Source of the DNA: Nipponacmea schrenckii
Taxonomy: Eukaryota > Mollusca > Gastropoda > Lottiidae
Direction of reading: 5' to 3'
Assembly (NCBI GenBank): GCA_030562195.1
Contig: CM060202.1
Coordinates: 62,001 to 126,000 of the forward strand
Length of the DNA stretch: 64,000 bases
The notes under the pieces are model-generated. The model was not told where the DNA came from. It made no database searches and was given only the letters and a program-made list of their open reading frames with translations. Below, piece by piece: positions 23,947-36,427 of the stretch (position 1 is the stretch's first letter; each line of letters starts with the position of its first letter). A program made the position numbers and the translations under genes.

Positions 23947-24176
23947 ATGCGCCCACTGGCAGAATTGATTTTGAATAAAAATGAAATATACATATACCTT
24001 TTTTCTGGGGTAATAAATGTACAATATTACTAAGTTTCCTTAAAATCTGTCAAGAATTATCCCTAATAACAAGGCAATAACTCATTAAAGATTTTTAGTA
24101 TTTTTGATTGTTAAAAGGATTCACTTTTGGGTGATAATTGCAAAAAAGAGATAAAAATTTGGATGTCGAAAAAATT
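23924..24176 (-). mobile_element. 'GGGCGTATA' element, 3'-terminal fragment
   Basis: Carries the class's hairpin end (ATAG then CTTGCC-A-GGCAAG, 23925-23941) and the following 'GCGCCCACTGGCAG'. It then runs into part of a tandem unit and is cut off by the LINE fragment. It directly truncates the retrotransposon protease frame. Confidence 0.65.
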
Positions 24177-25067
24177 TCTTATAACTTAATGGTGATAAAA
24201 CTGAATTAATGTTAATTTGTTCAAAATATAATTTAAAAACTGTAGATAATTCATTATCTCTCCATATTGAAAATTGTGACATTTCCCCTGTAGCCTCAGC
24301 CACAAACATAGGTGCACACTTTGATACTGGTATGACAATGTTAGTTCAGATTAATAATATTTGTAAAACCTGTTACTTTCATATTCATATTATTGGAAAA
24401 ATTCGTAAATACCTGATGTCCAAAAATTTCTTATAACTTAATGGTGATAAAACTGAATTAATGTTAATTTGTTCAAAATATAATTTAAAAACTGTAGATA
24501 ATTCATTATCTCTCCATATTGAAAATTGTGACAATTCCCCTGTAGCCTCAGCCACAAACATAGGTGCACACTTTGATACTGGTATGACAATGTTAGTTCA
24601 GATTAATAATATTTGTAAAACCTGTTACTTTCACATTCATATTATCGAAAAAATTCGTAAATACCTGACCACTGACCATACAAAAACACTTGTAAACGCT
24701 TTTATTACCTCCAAATTAGATATGTTCAAATCTCTATTAGCTTGCTTGCCATATAAATTGTTAAATAAATTACAAAAAGACTTATCACACTTACCAAAGA
24801 ATGGAATATATTACCCCTTGCTTAATGCAGTTACGCTGGCTTCCCATACATCATAGAATTGAATTTAAAATATTATTACTTACTTATAAATGTTATAATC
24901 AAATTGCCCGAAAATATTTATGTGATTTCATATCCAAGCAAACAAATTCTCGCAACCTCTAATGCTATTTACAAATTGATACTTATCACTGCCAATTATG
25001 TTAATTAGGGTGACGTTCCTTCTCTTATCTTGCTCCAAAACTCTGGAATAATCTTAAACTAAATACA
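24177..25067 (+). pseudogene. CR1/L2-like LINE, 3' end of the RT region, with internal 252-bp duplication
   Basis: The frame encodes the downstream part of a non-LTR RT: 'NGDKTELMLICSKYN', a segment ending 'KIRKYL', then 'LVNAFITSKLDMFKSLL' and, across shifts, 'LRWLPIHHRIEFKILLLTYK' near 24835-24890. The order and motifs fit the end of CR1/L2-type ORF2. A 252-bp piece (24182-24433) is repeated in tandem at 24434-24685 with few differences, which breaks the frame. The element ends right at the next hairpin-ended element (25068). Confidence 0.65.
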
Positions 25068-25925
25068 AAGATAGCTTGCCAGGCAAGGTAATATACGCCC
25101 ACCGGCAGCATTTATTTCAAATAAAAACTTTTCAGTAAGGTTACAATAAGTGGAATGAAATATTCAACCTTCCACCATATATTTTTTTCTAGGGTGTCTA
25201 GTTTCATTAAAAATCTGTCAAGAATTGTACCAAATACTATTTTTATGATTTGCAATAGAGTTCACCCTTAATAATATTTTGATATTTTTAATTCTTAATA
25301 AGGCTCATCCTTGGTTGATATTAAACATTTTCAGCCAGTTTTGTCAAAAATGAATGTTTAGAGTGTTCACAAGCCAAAAGTTGAAAGCGTTTTTTAAAAC
25401 AAGGGCAATAACTGACACTAAATATTTTTCGATTTATCTGATTTGCAATAGAGTTTATCCTTGGGTAAAAACAAATACTCAAGCCAAGTTTAATCAAAAT
25501 CCATTAAGAATTGTTCTTTCTAGAGTGTTAACAAGCTAAAATTGAACGCGTTTTCAAGGACAAGGGCAATAACTCATACTACATGTTTTTCGATTTCGCT
25601 GATTTTCAATAGGGTTTATCCTTGAGTTATAACATACTCTCACATCAAGTTTCATCAAAATCAGGCAAGAATTGCACATTGTAGAGTGTTTACGAGCCAT
25701 TCAAGAACAAGGGCAAAAACTCACACTAAATTTTTTCTGATTTCGCTGATTTTAAATAGGGTTCATCCTTGAGTGATCATAAACACTCATATAAAGTTTC
25801 AATTAAATCCGTCAAGAATTGCACCTTGTAGAGTGTTTAGGAGCAATTGTGGACGGACCGACGGACGGACCGACGGACGTGGGTGACGACAATATACGCC
25901 CCCCATTTCATGTGGGCATATAAAA
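25068..25925 (-). mobile_element. 'GGGCGTATA' element, complete copy
   Basis: On the minus strand the element has its 5' end TTTTTATRCGCCCACAT at 25925-25909. Its 3' end is a CTTGCC-T-GGCAAG hairpin followed by CTAT at 25087-25071. The interior holds tandem degenerate units of ~160-180 bp ('CAATAGGGTTTATCCTTG', 'CCAAGTTTAATCAAAATCC') and a GGAC/GACC microsatellite near 25852-25880. This layout (subterminal inverted repeats, tandem core, 3' hairpin) resembles Helentron-associated elements known from molluscs; that label is an inference. Confidence 0.7.
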
Positions 25926-26666
25926 AACAGAGCAATAATTGATATTAAACATTTTAAGATTTATCTGATTTTCAATAGGTGATTCCACATACTCATGCCA
26001 AGTTCCATTTAAATCAGTCAAGAAATAGAGTGTTTATGAGCCAAAAAATCAAAATTAAAAGAACAAGGGCAATCAAATATTATGTGATGTTTCTTGTTTT
26101 CAATAGGGTTCATCCTTGAGTGATAATTAACAATTTCAGCAAATTTTGTCAAATTCTGTAAATCATTGTGCCTTCTAGATTTAACTGGTTTTCAATAGGC
26201 TGCATCCTTGGGTGATAGCAAATACTCAAGCCAAGTTTCATCAAAATCCATTAAGAATTGTTCTCTCAAGAGTGTTTACAAGATAAAATTGAACGCGTTT
26301 TCAAGAACAAGGGCAATAACTCATACTAAATGTTTTTCGATTTCGCTGATTTTCAATAGGGTTTATCCTTGAGTTATAACATAATCTCACACCAAGTTTC
26401 CTCAAAATCAGTAAAGAATTGCACGTTGTAGAGTGTTTACGAGCCATTTAAGAACAAGGGCAAGAACTCATACTAAATTTTTCCGATTTCGCTGATTTTC
26501 AATAGAGTTCAGCCTTGCGTGATCATAAACACTCATATTAAGTTTCATCTAAATCGGTCAAGAATTGCACCTTGTAGAGTGTTTACGACCAATAGTGGAC
26601 GGACGAACGGACGGACGGACATGGGTGACGACAATATACGCCTCCCATTTCATGTGGGCGTATAAA
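25926..26666 (-). mobile_element. 'GGGCGTATA' element, 3'-truncated copy
   Basis: Tandem units abutting the previous copy, ending with a GGAC-type microsatellite (26594-26620) and the hairpin arms TATACGCC and GTGGGCGTATA (26635-26661). The CTTGCC hairpin end is absent. Confidence 0.65.
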
Positions 26667-27278
26667 AAATGAAATGGATATTGGATCATGTACTTCAGTG
26701 GCATCTTTAAATCAGCTTTAAAAAAACTTTTATTTAAAAATTGTTCTTTAACTAATTAGTTTTTAATTACCGTATAATTCCAAATATAGTGGGCAGGCAT
26801 GTATAATGCGCACCCTTTCCTTGCCTCCGGGAAATCAGGGAAAATTCATTTACCCATGTATAGTGCGCACCCCTTTTCGCGGCAAAAATACGACTTTAAG
26901 TTGGCATTTCACAGACACCGATATCGGGAAATAGTTGTCAATACGTAAGTCACCATTCATAGATTTTTTTATAATAAACAATGTTTCACAGCAACTTACG
27001 TTTCTACTATTTATTTTTATAATAAAATCCATTTTAATTAAAATTTAATCCTGTTTTATTGCTTCTAATATCTCGTTATGGTATTATTGAGTGTTATTTA
27101 GAAATCATGTATCATGCTATTAAATTACGGTACCGAGGATGATATTCTATTCTATTGGAATAAAAATGTGAAAATACCCGGTAAACTTAGACGTATTGAA
27201 GAAGATATCATTGACAGGAATTCGTAGGGGTAGATTTTAATCTTTTTTTTTTACCTTGATATTTTATATTTATTCATC
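26667..27278. other. AT-rich region with two 'GTGCGCACC'-type repeats, no gene
   Basis: Near-identical short segments 'GTATAATGCGCACC' (about 26801) and 'GTATAGTGCGCACC' (about 26858) stand about 57 bp apart, probably part of a small non-autonomous element whose ends I cannot define. No gene is seen. Confidence 0.35.
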
Positions 27279-28314
27279 TTAAGGAGGTTGGAGCGAATAA
27301 CCTAATTAAATTAGAAGTTGCTAATTTTTTGCATGGTGGTAGCTTAAAGTATCAGTATTGAGAAAATGCAAAATTTAGCATAGGTCACCGACTTATTTTT
27401 TTAGATAGAAGGCGTTATTTCTGTAGGGGTGGGGCACAATACTTGACCTACTTCTGACTCTCAATTCACAGTGTTTTTACACTTCTATAATATTGATTTT
27501 TGCAAAAAATCAACATAATGTGATTCCAGACATTTCAGTAATACTTTGGTATCAGCAATATGCTAAAATACAAATTTTCAGACAAAAAACGTTTGGCAGG
27601 CCGGTTAGTAATTAAGCTTCCAGAGACACTCAAAGACCTATAACTTGCTTATCGTAAATTAAAATCTGTAAATTTTTTTAACTTCATGTACTCAATTATA
27701 TAAGAAATCATGTAAGCCCAAAAAATTAGGGGGTCACTGAACTCATTCTCTATAAAATCGGGCCTGAAGAGGGGTGGGGTCCAACAAGATAATGAGCTAA
27801 AGGTAGATAACTCTTTCAGTTCATTACTGTTTATTCATAATATATTCATATTCACATAGTTTTTCAATGACTAGTTTGTCCCCACCGAAAAATGATACAT
27901 CAGATAGTTCAATGCTCTCAACACCAACCGAAGAATCGGGTTCACGGAAACTAGGTGTCGGAGAATGTTTGTTTTCAAAGTTAGTTGTTACCCAGGAAGA
28001 ATGTTGCTATCCATGATTTTGTCTGGTGTCGTCATTCCGTTTGTAGGGTCGTGAGATGAAGATTTGTCGAAGACACATTAGACTGGCTTTCTACTTTACA
28101 TGTCCTCACCGATGAAACTTTTGTTTATTTCTCAAAGTGTGATTACTTCGCGAAATTGGGGTTTTTTTCGAGAAAATAATGCTTTCGCCATGGAGGCCGC
28201 CATGACACGGAATGTAGGTAAAGACGCGAGTATGGGACGTTACTCCGTCTGTAGTTTCTCGCGACACACATGCGCAGTGGGATGCGCACAAACAATACGC
28301 TCCAACCTCCTTAA
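27279..28314. mobile_element. TTAA-flanked non-autonomous element, family 3
   Basis: The terminal inverted repeat GGAGGTTGGAGCG (27283) pairs with CGCTCCAACCTCC (to 28310), and TTAA borders both sides (27279-27282, 28311-28314). It is about 1.03 kb. Frames near the right end (28100-28324) overlap on both strands, cross the terminal repeat and are not convincing genes. It is probably mobilised by a piggyBac-type enzyme in trans (inference). Confidence 0.8.
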
Positions 28315-29612
28315 GTAATTGCAATATTTTTTTATTTCATCTTCACTTTGTTAGAATTGGTTTTTTAACAGTATGTTTTATTTTTAGCAAATTTAATCCT
28401 ATATGTGTACTAAGTATTGTAAAGCGCTACTGAACACCTTCGTGTGATAAATAGTGATATATGAGTTTTTTATTATTTATTTATAACAATCAATTTCAAC
28501 AAAATTAGTAAAATCCGTAAGGAATTGTGCCTTGGATTAAGGAGCCAAAAACCGAACACGTTTTAAAGAACACGGGCAATAATTCATATTAAATATTTTG
28601 TGATATATCTTCCTTGAATGATAATTAAAAATTGCAGCAAGTTCTGTCAAAATCTGTGTCTTCTAAAGTGTTTAAGAGCTAAAATTTTGACTCTCTTTCA
28701 AAAACAGAGCAATAACTGATAATAAATATTTTAAGATTTATCTGATTTTCAATAGGGTTCATCCTTAGGTGATTTTACATACTCATGCCAGTTAGTTAAA
28801 TTATTCGAGGAATGTGACATGCATGGTGTTTACGAGCCAAAAATCAAAATCGTTTGAAAGAACAAGGGCAATCAAATATTATGTGATATTTCTTGTTTTC
28901 AATAGGGTTCATCCTTGACTGATAATTAACAATTTCAGCCAATTTTGTCAAATCTGTAAATCATTTTGACTTCTAGAGGAATTATAAGCTAAAAGTTTTG
29001 ACGAGTTTTCAAGAACAAGGGCAATAAAACTAATTCTAAATATTTTTCGATTTTCAATAGCGTTCATCCTCATGCCAGGATACGTCAAAATCACTCAAGA
29101 ATTGTGACCTCTAGAATGTTTACAAGGAAAAAATCGAAAACGTTTTATAGAACAAGGGCAATAATTCATATTAAATATATTTCAATATTTTTGGTTTTCA
29201 ATAGGTTTCATCCTTTGGTGATATTAGACAATTTCAGTAAGTTTTGTCAAGAAATCAGTCAAGAAGTGTGCTTTGTAGAGTGTTAACAAGCCAAAAGTAT
29301 AATGCGTTTTCAAAAACAAGGGCAATAACTGATAATAAATATTTTTCGATTTAACTGAATTTCAATAGGGTTCATCCTTATGTGATCACAACTGGAGATC
29401 TCCGACTAAATGTAACGAGTGGACGCCCGAAAGGCTATACCCCCACCAGCAGCAAATTTTTATTGGTGAGCAAAACACCAACAGCAAAAAAGTCAGAAAG
29501 CCAGGAACCAACGATCGAAATTTCATGAAATTCGAACCCATCCAAGATCTCATCAATATGAACAAGCATACCAAGTTTCATTGAAACTGTGGTCTCTATT
29601 TTGGCCACAAGC
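28315..29612 (-). repeat. Array of degenerate tandem-core units of the 'GGGCGTATA' class
   Basis: From about 28480 the sequence is a series of ~160-180-bp units ('CAATAGGGTTCATCCTTG', 'AGAACAAGGGCAAT') without terminal hairpins. A fragment from 29386 carries a variant end ('CTATACCCCCACCAGCAGC'). Open frames here are repeat by-products. Confidence 0.55.
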
Positions 29613-30697
29613 AATTGCCAGGCAAGGTAACATACGCCCACTTCAGCAAACAGAATATTCCATGTTTTTTTCATTTAATCAAGGGCAATAACTCATAAAC
29701 CGACATCTGGAATCGTGCCATTTTCGAACTTGTCCGAGATATTATCAAGATGAATACACATACCAAGTTTCATTCAAATCGGATGAAAACTACAGCTTCT
29801 ATTGCATACACAAGTAAATTTTAACATATTTTCATTTAATCAAAGGCCATAACTCATAAACCGACATCTGGAATCGTGCCATTTTCGAACTTGTCCGAGA
29901 TATTATCAAGATGAATACACATACCAAGTTTCATTCAAATCGGATGAAAACTACAGCTTCTATTGCGTACACTAGTAAATTTTAACCTATTTTCATTTAA
30001 TCAAGGGCCATAACTCATAAACCGACATCTGGAATCGTGCCATTTTCGAACTAGTCCGAGATATTATTGAGATGAATACACATACCAAGTTTCATTCAAA
30101 TGGGATGAAAACTACAGCTTCTATTGCGTACACTAGTAAATTTTAACGTTTTTCCATCTAATCAAGGGCCATAACTCATAAACTGACATCTGGAATCGTG
30201 CCATTTTCTAACTTGTCCGAGATATTATCAAGATGAATACACATACCAAGTTTCATTCAAATCAAATAAAAACTACAGCTTCTATTGCATACACAAGTAA
30301 ATTTTAACGTTTTTTCATTTAATCAAGAGCAATAACTCATAAACCGACATCTGGAATCGCACCATTTTGGAACTTGTCCGAGATATTAACAAGATGAATG
30401 CACAGACCAAGTTTCATTCAAATCGGATAAAAACTACAGCTTCTATTGCGTACACAAGTAAATTTTAACGTTTTTTCATTAAATCAAGAGCAATAACTCA
30501 TAAACCGGCATCTGGAATCGTGCCATTTTTTAACTTGTCCGAGATATTAACAAGATAAATGCACCTACCAAGTTTCATTCAAATCGGATAAAAACTCTGG
30601 CCTGTATCGCGTACACAAGTAATTGTTGACGGACGGACCAACGGAAAGACAGGCGTGATGGCAATATACGTCCACATTTTCATGTGGGCGTTTAAAA
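29613..30697 (-). mobile_element. 'GGGCGTATA' element with six ~165-bp tandem units
   Basis: The 3' hairpin end (TTGCCAGGCAAGG, 29615) and the 5' end (CCACATTTTCATGTGGGCGT, ~30670-30689) bracket about six units. Each contains 'ATAACTCATAAACCGACATC', 'CTTGTCCGAGATATTA' and 'CCAAGTTTCATTCAAATC'. Unit-to-unit similarity is much higher than in the other copies, so this array expanded more recently or has been homogenised. Confidence 0.7.
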
Positions 30698-30795
30698 CTA
30701 AACTAAAATGAACTTACTGTGGTTAATTTTACCGATTCCTTCGAACTTAAGTGTACAGAGTCATGAATTACAAGTCATTTGATTTATATTATTGA

Positions 30796-31660
30796 AGATA
30801 CCTTGCCTACCTTGCCAGGCAAGGTAATATACGCCCACTGGCAGCATTGATTTTGAATAAAAACTTTCCAGTACAGTAAAAATTAGCGGAATGAAATATT
30901 CAACCCTCCGCCATATACTTATTTTCTAGGGTGTCTAGTATCATTAAAATCTGTCAAGAATTATATAATAATATAAATAACAACTCATTAAATATTTTTT
31001 GGTATTTTCACGATTTGCAATAGGGTTCACCCTTAATAATATTTTGATATTTCTAATTTTTCATAGGGCTCATCCTTGGGTGATATTAAACAATTTCAGC
31101 GAGTTTTGTCAAAAATGGATGTTTAGAGTGTTGACAAGCTGAAAGTTGAAAGCATTTTCAAAAACAATAACTGACACTCAATATTTTTATTTATCTGATT
31201 TTCATCCATGGGAGAAAACAAATACTCAAGCCATGTTTCATTAAAATCTGTTAAAAATTGTACTTTCTAGAGTGTTTACAAGCTAAAATTTAACACATTT
31301 CAAGAACAAGGGCAATAACTGACACTAAATATATTTCGATTTATTTGATTTATAATAGGTTTCATCCTTGGGTAAAAGCAAATACTCAAGCCAAGTTTAA
31401 TCAAAATCAGTCAAGAATTGCACATTGTAGAGTGTTTACTAGCCATTCAAGAAGAAGGGCAAGAACTCATACTAAATTTTTTCCGATTTCGCTGATTTTC
31501 AATAGGGTTCATCTTTGCGTGATCATAAACACTCATATAAAGTTTCATCTAAATCCGTCAAGAATTGCACCTTGTAGAGTGTTTACGAGCAATTGTGGAC
31601 GGACGGAAAGATGTGGGTGACGACAATATACGCCCCCCATTTCAGGTGGGCGTATAAAAA
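30796..31660 (-). mobile_element. 'GGGCGTATA' element, complete copy
   Basis: 3' hairpin end CTTGCC-A-GGCAAG at 30811-30823, preceded by a degenerate second hairpin half. The 5' end is at 31642-31660 (GGTGGGCGTATAAAAA). Tandem core units lie between. Confidence 0.7.
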
Positions 31661-32071
31661 TAAATATATATGTGTTTTATCACTTCTTATTGATGCTTCA
31701 TTTAAGCATTCTTCAAAATCGTATCTTATTAACGATCACACTTAATTTTGCTGCCTCAAGTATTTCTGATGGTGTTTGGTGATGAGGGGCACCCAAAGTA
31801 CCCAGGTTAGTTGGTGCATAAACAATCCTAACTTTTTGACCTTGTTTTTCATTGGACAAGTCATAGTAAATAACATATAATTGGGTGACATGGTGACCTA
31901 GCCTAGAAGCACGCAGTTACTCTTAGTCTTTTTTTCCACTCTTTTCCCCCACATATTTTTCTTTAAAAAGCTTTAAAAGTAAGATAATTTTAAAGGATTT
32001 TTTATTTATCTATTGAAATCCACATTTCATACAATTAACAAATCATCCATAATCTGACAGATATAAAAAAG
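31661..32071. other. No recognised feature
   Basis: AT-rich sequence between a repeat element and a hAT pseudogene; a T-rich pyrimidine run lies near 31928-31960. No gene is seen. Confidence 0.4.
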
Positions 32072-33660
32072 GTGCCTGTGCTTCTTTTTTTTCGTGGGAC
32101 ACTTAGTGGCTTGATAATCAGGAAATACTATAGTAAAACTGGCTTAGTTAATTCTTGTCTTTCAAAATGCCAAAAGGTAGATGTAAATTTAATGGAGATC
32201 TCCAAAACAATTTGTAGTTTTAAACCTGGTCGTTTCGAGACGGAAGCTGAATGCAAGATATGCAGGTATATATTCATATAAGTTGATATTCTCCTATTGC
32301 ATTTGGAAAGATGATAAGTTCTAGAGCTTGAAAGTGAATAGACAGCACTATGTCACTAAGACTAAAAGAGGATAGCCTATAGTTGCCGACTTAAATATAT
32401 AAGATAGGAGACCTTGAAACAAATTCGTTTTTTAATCTTGGTCCCTAAATAATATGCCAGATTCAACATAATATGTCCTTTATTAAATCTTAAATCTTAA
32501 ACACAAACGAGCACTTTCAGCAACACAAAGCAGTTCGGATTTTTTTCATTTTTTGCCACAGATTCTTCGGAATCAAAAAAGATATCTGCGGCTAAGGGAG
32601 CTCTTGATTTTCACACTGTAAAACATCACCAGTTACAGATCCATGGACACTTCTGGTTTATTGCCTAAGATATTTAGTGATTCGCCAATAGGTAAAAAGC
32701 TATTTTCTGCACGAACCAAAACGGAAGCAATCATTAATAAAGTCATAGCACCACAATCATTGTCAGAAACAGTTTTTTCCATAGAAGAGACACCATATAT
32801 AGGCGTTTGTACGGACGCATCAAACCATGGGAACAAGAAGATTTTTCCTCTAATAATAGAATATTTTACCCTCCAAGATGACAAAGACAAAGGACAAAGA
32901 AAATGAAACCTCAGACACAGTTTCTAAATATATAATTGATTCTTTATGCATTCATAATTTAGCTGATAAGTGTGTCGCTTTTGGTGATGATAATACCAAC
33001 ACAAACTTTGGCGGTATCAATAGGAAAACAGGCAACAACATTCTGTCGAAATTTAAAAGTTCTTTAAAGGTAGGAAATGCATTATTAGGCTTTGGATGTC
33101 CGGCTCACATTCTCCACAATACTATTCGCACAGCTTGTGACACTTTAAGAATTGATGTAGAATGTATAATTCTGAAGATATTTAATTATTTTTCAATATA
33201 TACTGTTCATGTAAATGAATTGATGCAATTTTACGAATTTGTTAATGTTCAATATGCTGATTTACAATTTCACAGCAAAACAAGATGGCTTTCTTTATTC
33301 CCGGAGATTAAGAGGATAATCCAGGTTTGTCCTAGTGTAAAATCGTATTTCTTATCACAGGCAAATCCACCCAAAATCATCATGGACTTCTACAATAATC
33401 CAGTAAGTTTAGCCTATATATATTTTGTTCTGGCACAAATGGCACTATTCCAAAGATCTATTCTAAAGACTGAAATAGAAGGAAATCAGTATGTGAAGTT
33501 GCATCTATCCTAAAAGCAACTAAAACTGCATTGCAACGTAGCTGCAGAATATCTCGACAAATGGTCAGAAAGTCAGCGTTTTCTAATTTTTCATGGCTTG
33601 TGTTGGATAACAGTGCCAGCAAACAATTTTACAATAGAATTATTTAAATCAAAATTTCTG
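32072..33660 (+). pseudogene. hAT-superfamily (ZBED-type) transposase pseudogene
   Basis: The order of motifs fits ZBED5-like hAT proteins. The start of a BED-type finger ('ETEAECKIC', ~32238-32262) is followed by an interruption. The sequence resumes with 'GALDFHTVKHH' (~32600-32632), 'ARTKTEAIINKVIAP' (~32710) and 'VCTDASNHGNKKIFP' with the first catalytic Asp (~32806). Then come 'DDNTNTNFGG' (~32985), 'GCPAHILHNTIRTACDTLRI' (~33098) and 'HSKTRWLSLFPE' (~33271). It is split by frameshifts at about 32640 and 32880 and loses its frame after 33513. The C-terminal dimerisation region is absent here; a separate copy of that region is at 50540-51000. Confidence 0.75.
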
Positions 33661-33697
33661 AATAAGCTCTTTTGAGCATAATATGTCCAATATGTTC

Positions 33698-35301
33698 AAT
33701 AGGGTTCATCCTTGGGAGACAACAAATACTCCAGCCAAGTTACATCAAAATCCATTAAAAATTATTCTTTCTAGAGTGTTTACAAGCTAAAATTGAACGT
33801 GTTTTCAAGAACAAGGGCTATAACTGACACTAAATATATTTCTATTTATTTGATTTATAATAGGGTTCATCCTTGGGTAAAAACAAATACTCAAGCCAAA
33901 GTTAATCAAAATCCATTAAGAATAGTTTTTTCTAGAGTGTTTACAAGCTAAAATTGAATGCGTTTTCAAGAACAAGGGCAGTAACCCATACTAAAAAATT
34001 TTTCGATTTCGCTGATTTTCATTAGGGTTCATCCTTGAGTTATAACACACTCTCACACCAAGTTTCATCGAAATCCATCAAGAATTGTGCCATGTAGAGT
34101 GTTTACGAGACAAAAATCGAACGCGTTTAAAAGAACAAGGGCAATAATTCATATTAGATATATTTTGATATTTTTCATTTTCAATTAGGCTCATCCCTTG
34201 CGATATCCAACAATTCAGTGAGTTTTGTTAACATTGGTCATGAATTGTACCTTCTAGAGTGTTTATTAGCCAAAAAGTTAAACCCGTTTTCAAACAACGG
34301 CAATAACTGACACTAAATATATTTCGATTTATTTGATTTTCAATAAGGTTCATCCTTGGGTAAAAACAAATACTCAAGCCAAGTTTTATCAAAATCCATT
34401 AAGAATTGTTCTTTCTAGAGTGCTTACAAGCTAAAATTGAACGCGTTTTCAAACACAAGGGCAATAACTGATACTAAATATTTTTCAATTTAACTGAATT
34501 TCAATAGGGTTCATCCTTAGGTGATTACAAATACTCATGCCAAGTTATGTCAAAATCGCTCAAGAATTGTGACTTGTAGAGTGTTTACAAGGCAAAAATC
34601 CAACACATTTTATAGAACAAGGGCAATAATTCCTATTAAATATATTTCGATATGTGCTATTTTTAAAAGGGTTCATTCATAGGTGATATTAAACAATTTC
34701 AGAAGGTTTCGTCAAAATCGGTCAATAACTGTGCTTTGTAGAGTATTTACAAGATAAAAATTGAACGCGTTTTCAAAAAAAGGGCAATAACTGATATTAA
34801 TTTTTTTTTCGATTTGAGTGCTTTTTAATAGGCTTCATCCTTGGGTGATAACAAATACTCAGGCCAAGTTTCATTAAAATCCATTAAAAATTGTTCTCTC
34901 AAGAGTGTTTACAAGCTAAAATTGAACGCGTTTTCAAGAACAAGGGCAATAACTCATACTAAATGTTTTTCGATTTCGCTGATTTTCGATAGGGTTTATC
35001 CTTGAGTTATAACATACTCTCACACCAAGTTTCATCAAAATCGGTCCAGAATTGCACGTTGTAGAGTGTTAACGAGCCATTCAAGAACAAGGGCACGAAC
35101 TCATACTAATTTTTTTCGGATTTCGCTGATTTTCAATAGGGTTCATCCTTGCGTGATCATAAACACTCATATTAAGTTTCATCTAAATCCGTCAAGAATT
35201 ACACCGTGTAGAGTGTTTATGAGCAATTGTGGACGGACAGACGGACGGATGTGGGTGACGACAATATACGCCCCCCATTTCATGTGGGCGTATAAAAAAC
35301 G
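33698..35301 (-). mobile_element. 'GGGCGTATA' element, right-end copy (duplication unit A)
   Basis: About nine degenerate tandem units followed by the GGAC microsatellite (35231-35250) and the hairpin end (TATACGCCCC, then GTGGGCGTATAAAAA, to 35300). The CTTGCC hairpin end is missing. Most of this segment (from 33784) is repeated at 37686-39202. Confidence 0.65.
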
Positions 35302-35335
35302 GTTACCTTATTAACTTTCCACCTGATGCTCCTTA

Positions 35336-35706
35336 GGGAGCCGCGGTGGCTCAGTGAGTTAGACGCTTGCTCGCTAACCTGAAGGTCCAGGGTTCAATCC
35401 CGGCAAAGGTCGAGATGAACTTTCTGATTTTTCAGCCCGGTTTCCCCTTGTCAGTGATGCAGTTCGGAGGGATTCACATGGAAAAAGCGTCTAGTCGTTT
35501 GGATGGGACAATAAACCGAGGCCCTGTGTGCTACAGGCAGTGCACGTTAAAGATCCCTCGACAGTTGGAAACCGCAAAAAGAGTAGGCTCGTGCCGCTGT
35601 CCTGGCAAAATTTCCCTCATTGTACACTGAATGGCGTTGCCCGTCTTCATTAGCCCATAAGGTGCAGCAGAGTAGGACTTAAAACTCCATTCATTTCATT
35701 TCATTT
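35336..35706 (+). mobile_element. tRNA-derived SINE (copy A)
   Basis: The head contains an A-box-like TGGCTCAGTGAGTT (~35347) and a B-box-like GGTTCAATCCC (~35391), the internal promoter of tRNA-derived SINEs. The body holds a conserved-looking block ('GATGGGACAATAAACCGAGG', 'TGCACGTTAAAGATCCC') and the tail is a CATTT/ATTC-type repeat. A perfect 14-bp target-site duplication, CCTGATGCTCCTTA, flanks it (35322-35335 and 35707-35720). Molluscs and other metazoans have SINEs with shared central domains, and I cannot name this family from sequence alone. The 87-codon frame inside is not a gene. Confidence 0.85.
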
Positions 35707-35935
35707 CCTGATGCTCCTTAATGAACAATTTTGATCCAAGCACACAGCTCTTACAAAAAAGAAATCTCTCCACATGATATAGAATTAAAACGATCTGTAT
35801 TCATTTTAGTATAATAATCAAAAAATTCTTTTAATTATCATGTTTGTAATTTTCATCAAAGTCTTTGTATGTATATATTTCTCATTATTGCTAATTATTT
35901 TATAATTTGATTGATCATTTGTTATTGTAAAGCAC

Positions 35936-36427
35936 TTAAAGGGGCCCAGGCTTGATTTTTAGGGGTCGTTTTGGGCCTTTGTTACATTTAAACAGTCCTC
36001 AGAAATATTCAAGCTCTGAGAAAATCGCAAAATACCTTGAAATATGCCTCAAACAAAAAATTTTCATTTTTTTTTCGTGCTGTACGCGGCTGATCTCTAG
36101 TCAGTCTGAAAATTGTGTGTCCTGTTGACAAAGTCTACAATTGAAAAATGCGTTGTAGTCTGTTTATATAGATGACCGCTATTGCAAACAGGAAGGATAA
36201 CTCTTTGATTATCAAGACGAACCGTTTTCCAATATGGCGGGACGTTCGTAATTTCTTAAGTCATTATGATTTTTCAAACACGGATAATTATGGATACACA
36301 TGGATTTGAAGGCTCAAATTTCAAAGGTAAGCCCTGTAGACTATTTCTGATTAGCTAACCAAAAGATTTCATGTGTTTAAGGCTGTCGGATGATTGTCCA
36401 AAACAAATAAAGCCTAGGCCCCTTTAA
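35936..36427. mobile_element. TTAA-flanked MITE, family 1, copy 3 (unit A)
   Basis: TTAA at 35936-35939 and 36424-36427; the terminal repeat AGGGGCCCAGGCTTGATT begins at 35940 and its complement (with one change, CCTAGG) ends at 36423. Same family as 133-632. Confidence 0.85.

Noticed and set aside
25068..26666. Regular spaced repeats as a possible CRISPR array
   Set aside because: Units are ~160-180 bp, degenerate and eukaryotic in context; no short identical repeats with unique spacers are present.
28100..28324. Overlapping 72-codon frames on opposite strands
   Set aside because: Both cross the terminal inverted repeat of the TTAA element; composition-driven.
35347..35405. tRNA-like A and B boxes as a possible real tRNA gene
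   Set aside because: The boxes are followed by a SINE body and tail with target-site duplications, and no cloverleaf 3' half is present.
35367..35630. An 87-codon open frame (repeated at 39271-39534)
   Set aside because: It lies wholly inside the tRNA-derived SINE and starts within the B-box region, so it is a by-product of the repeat.
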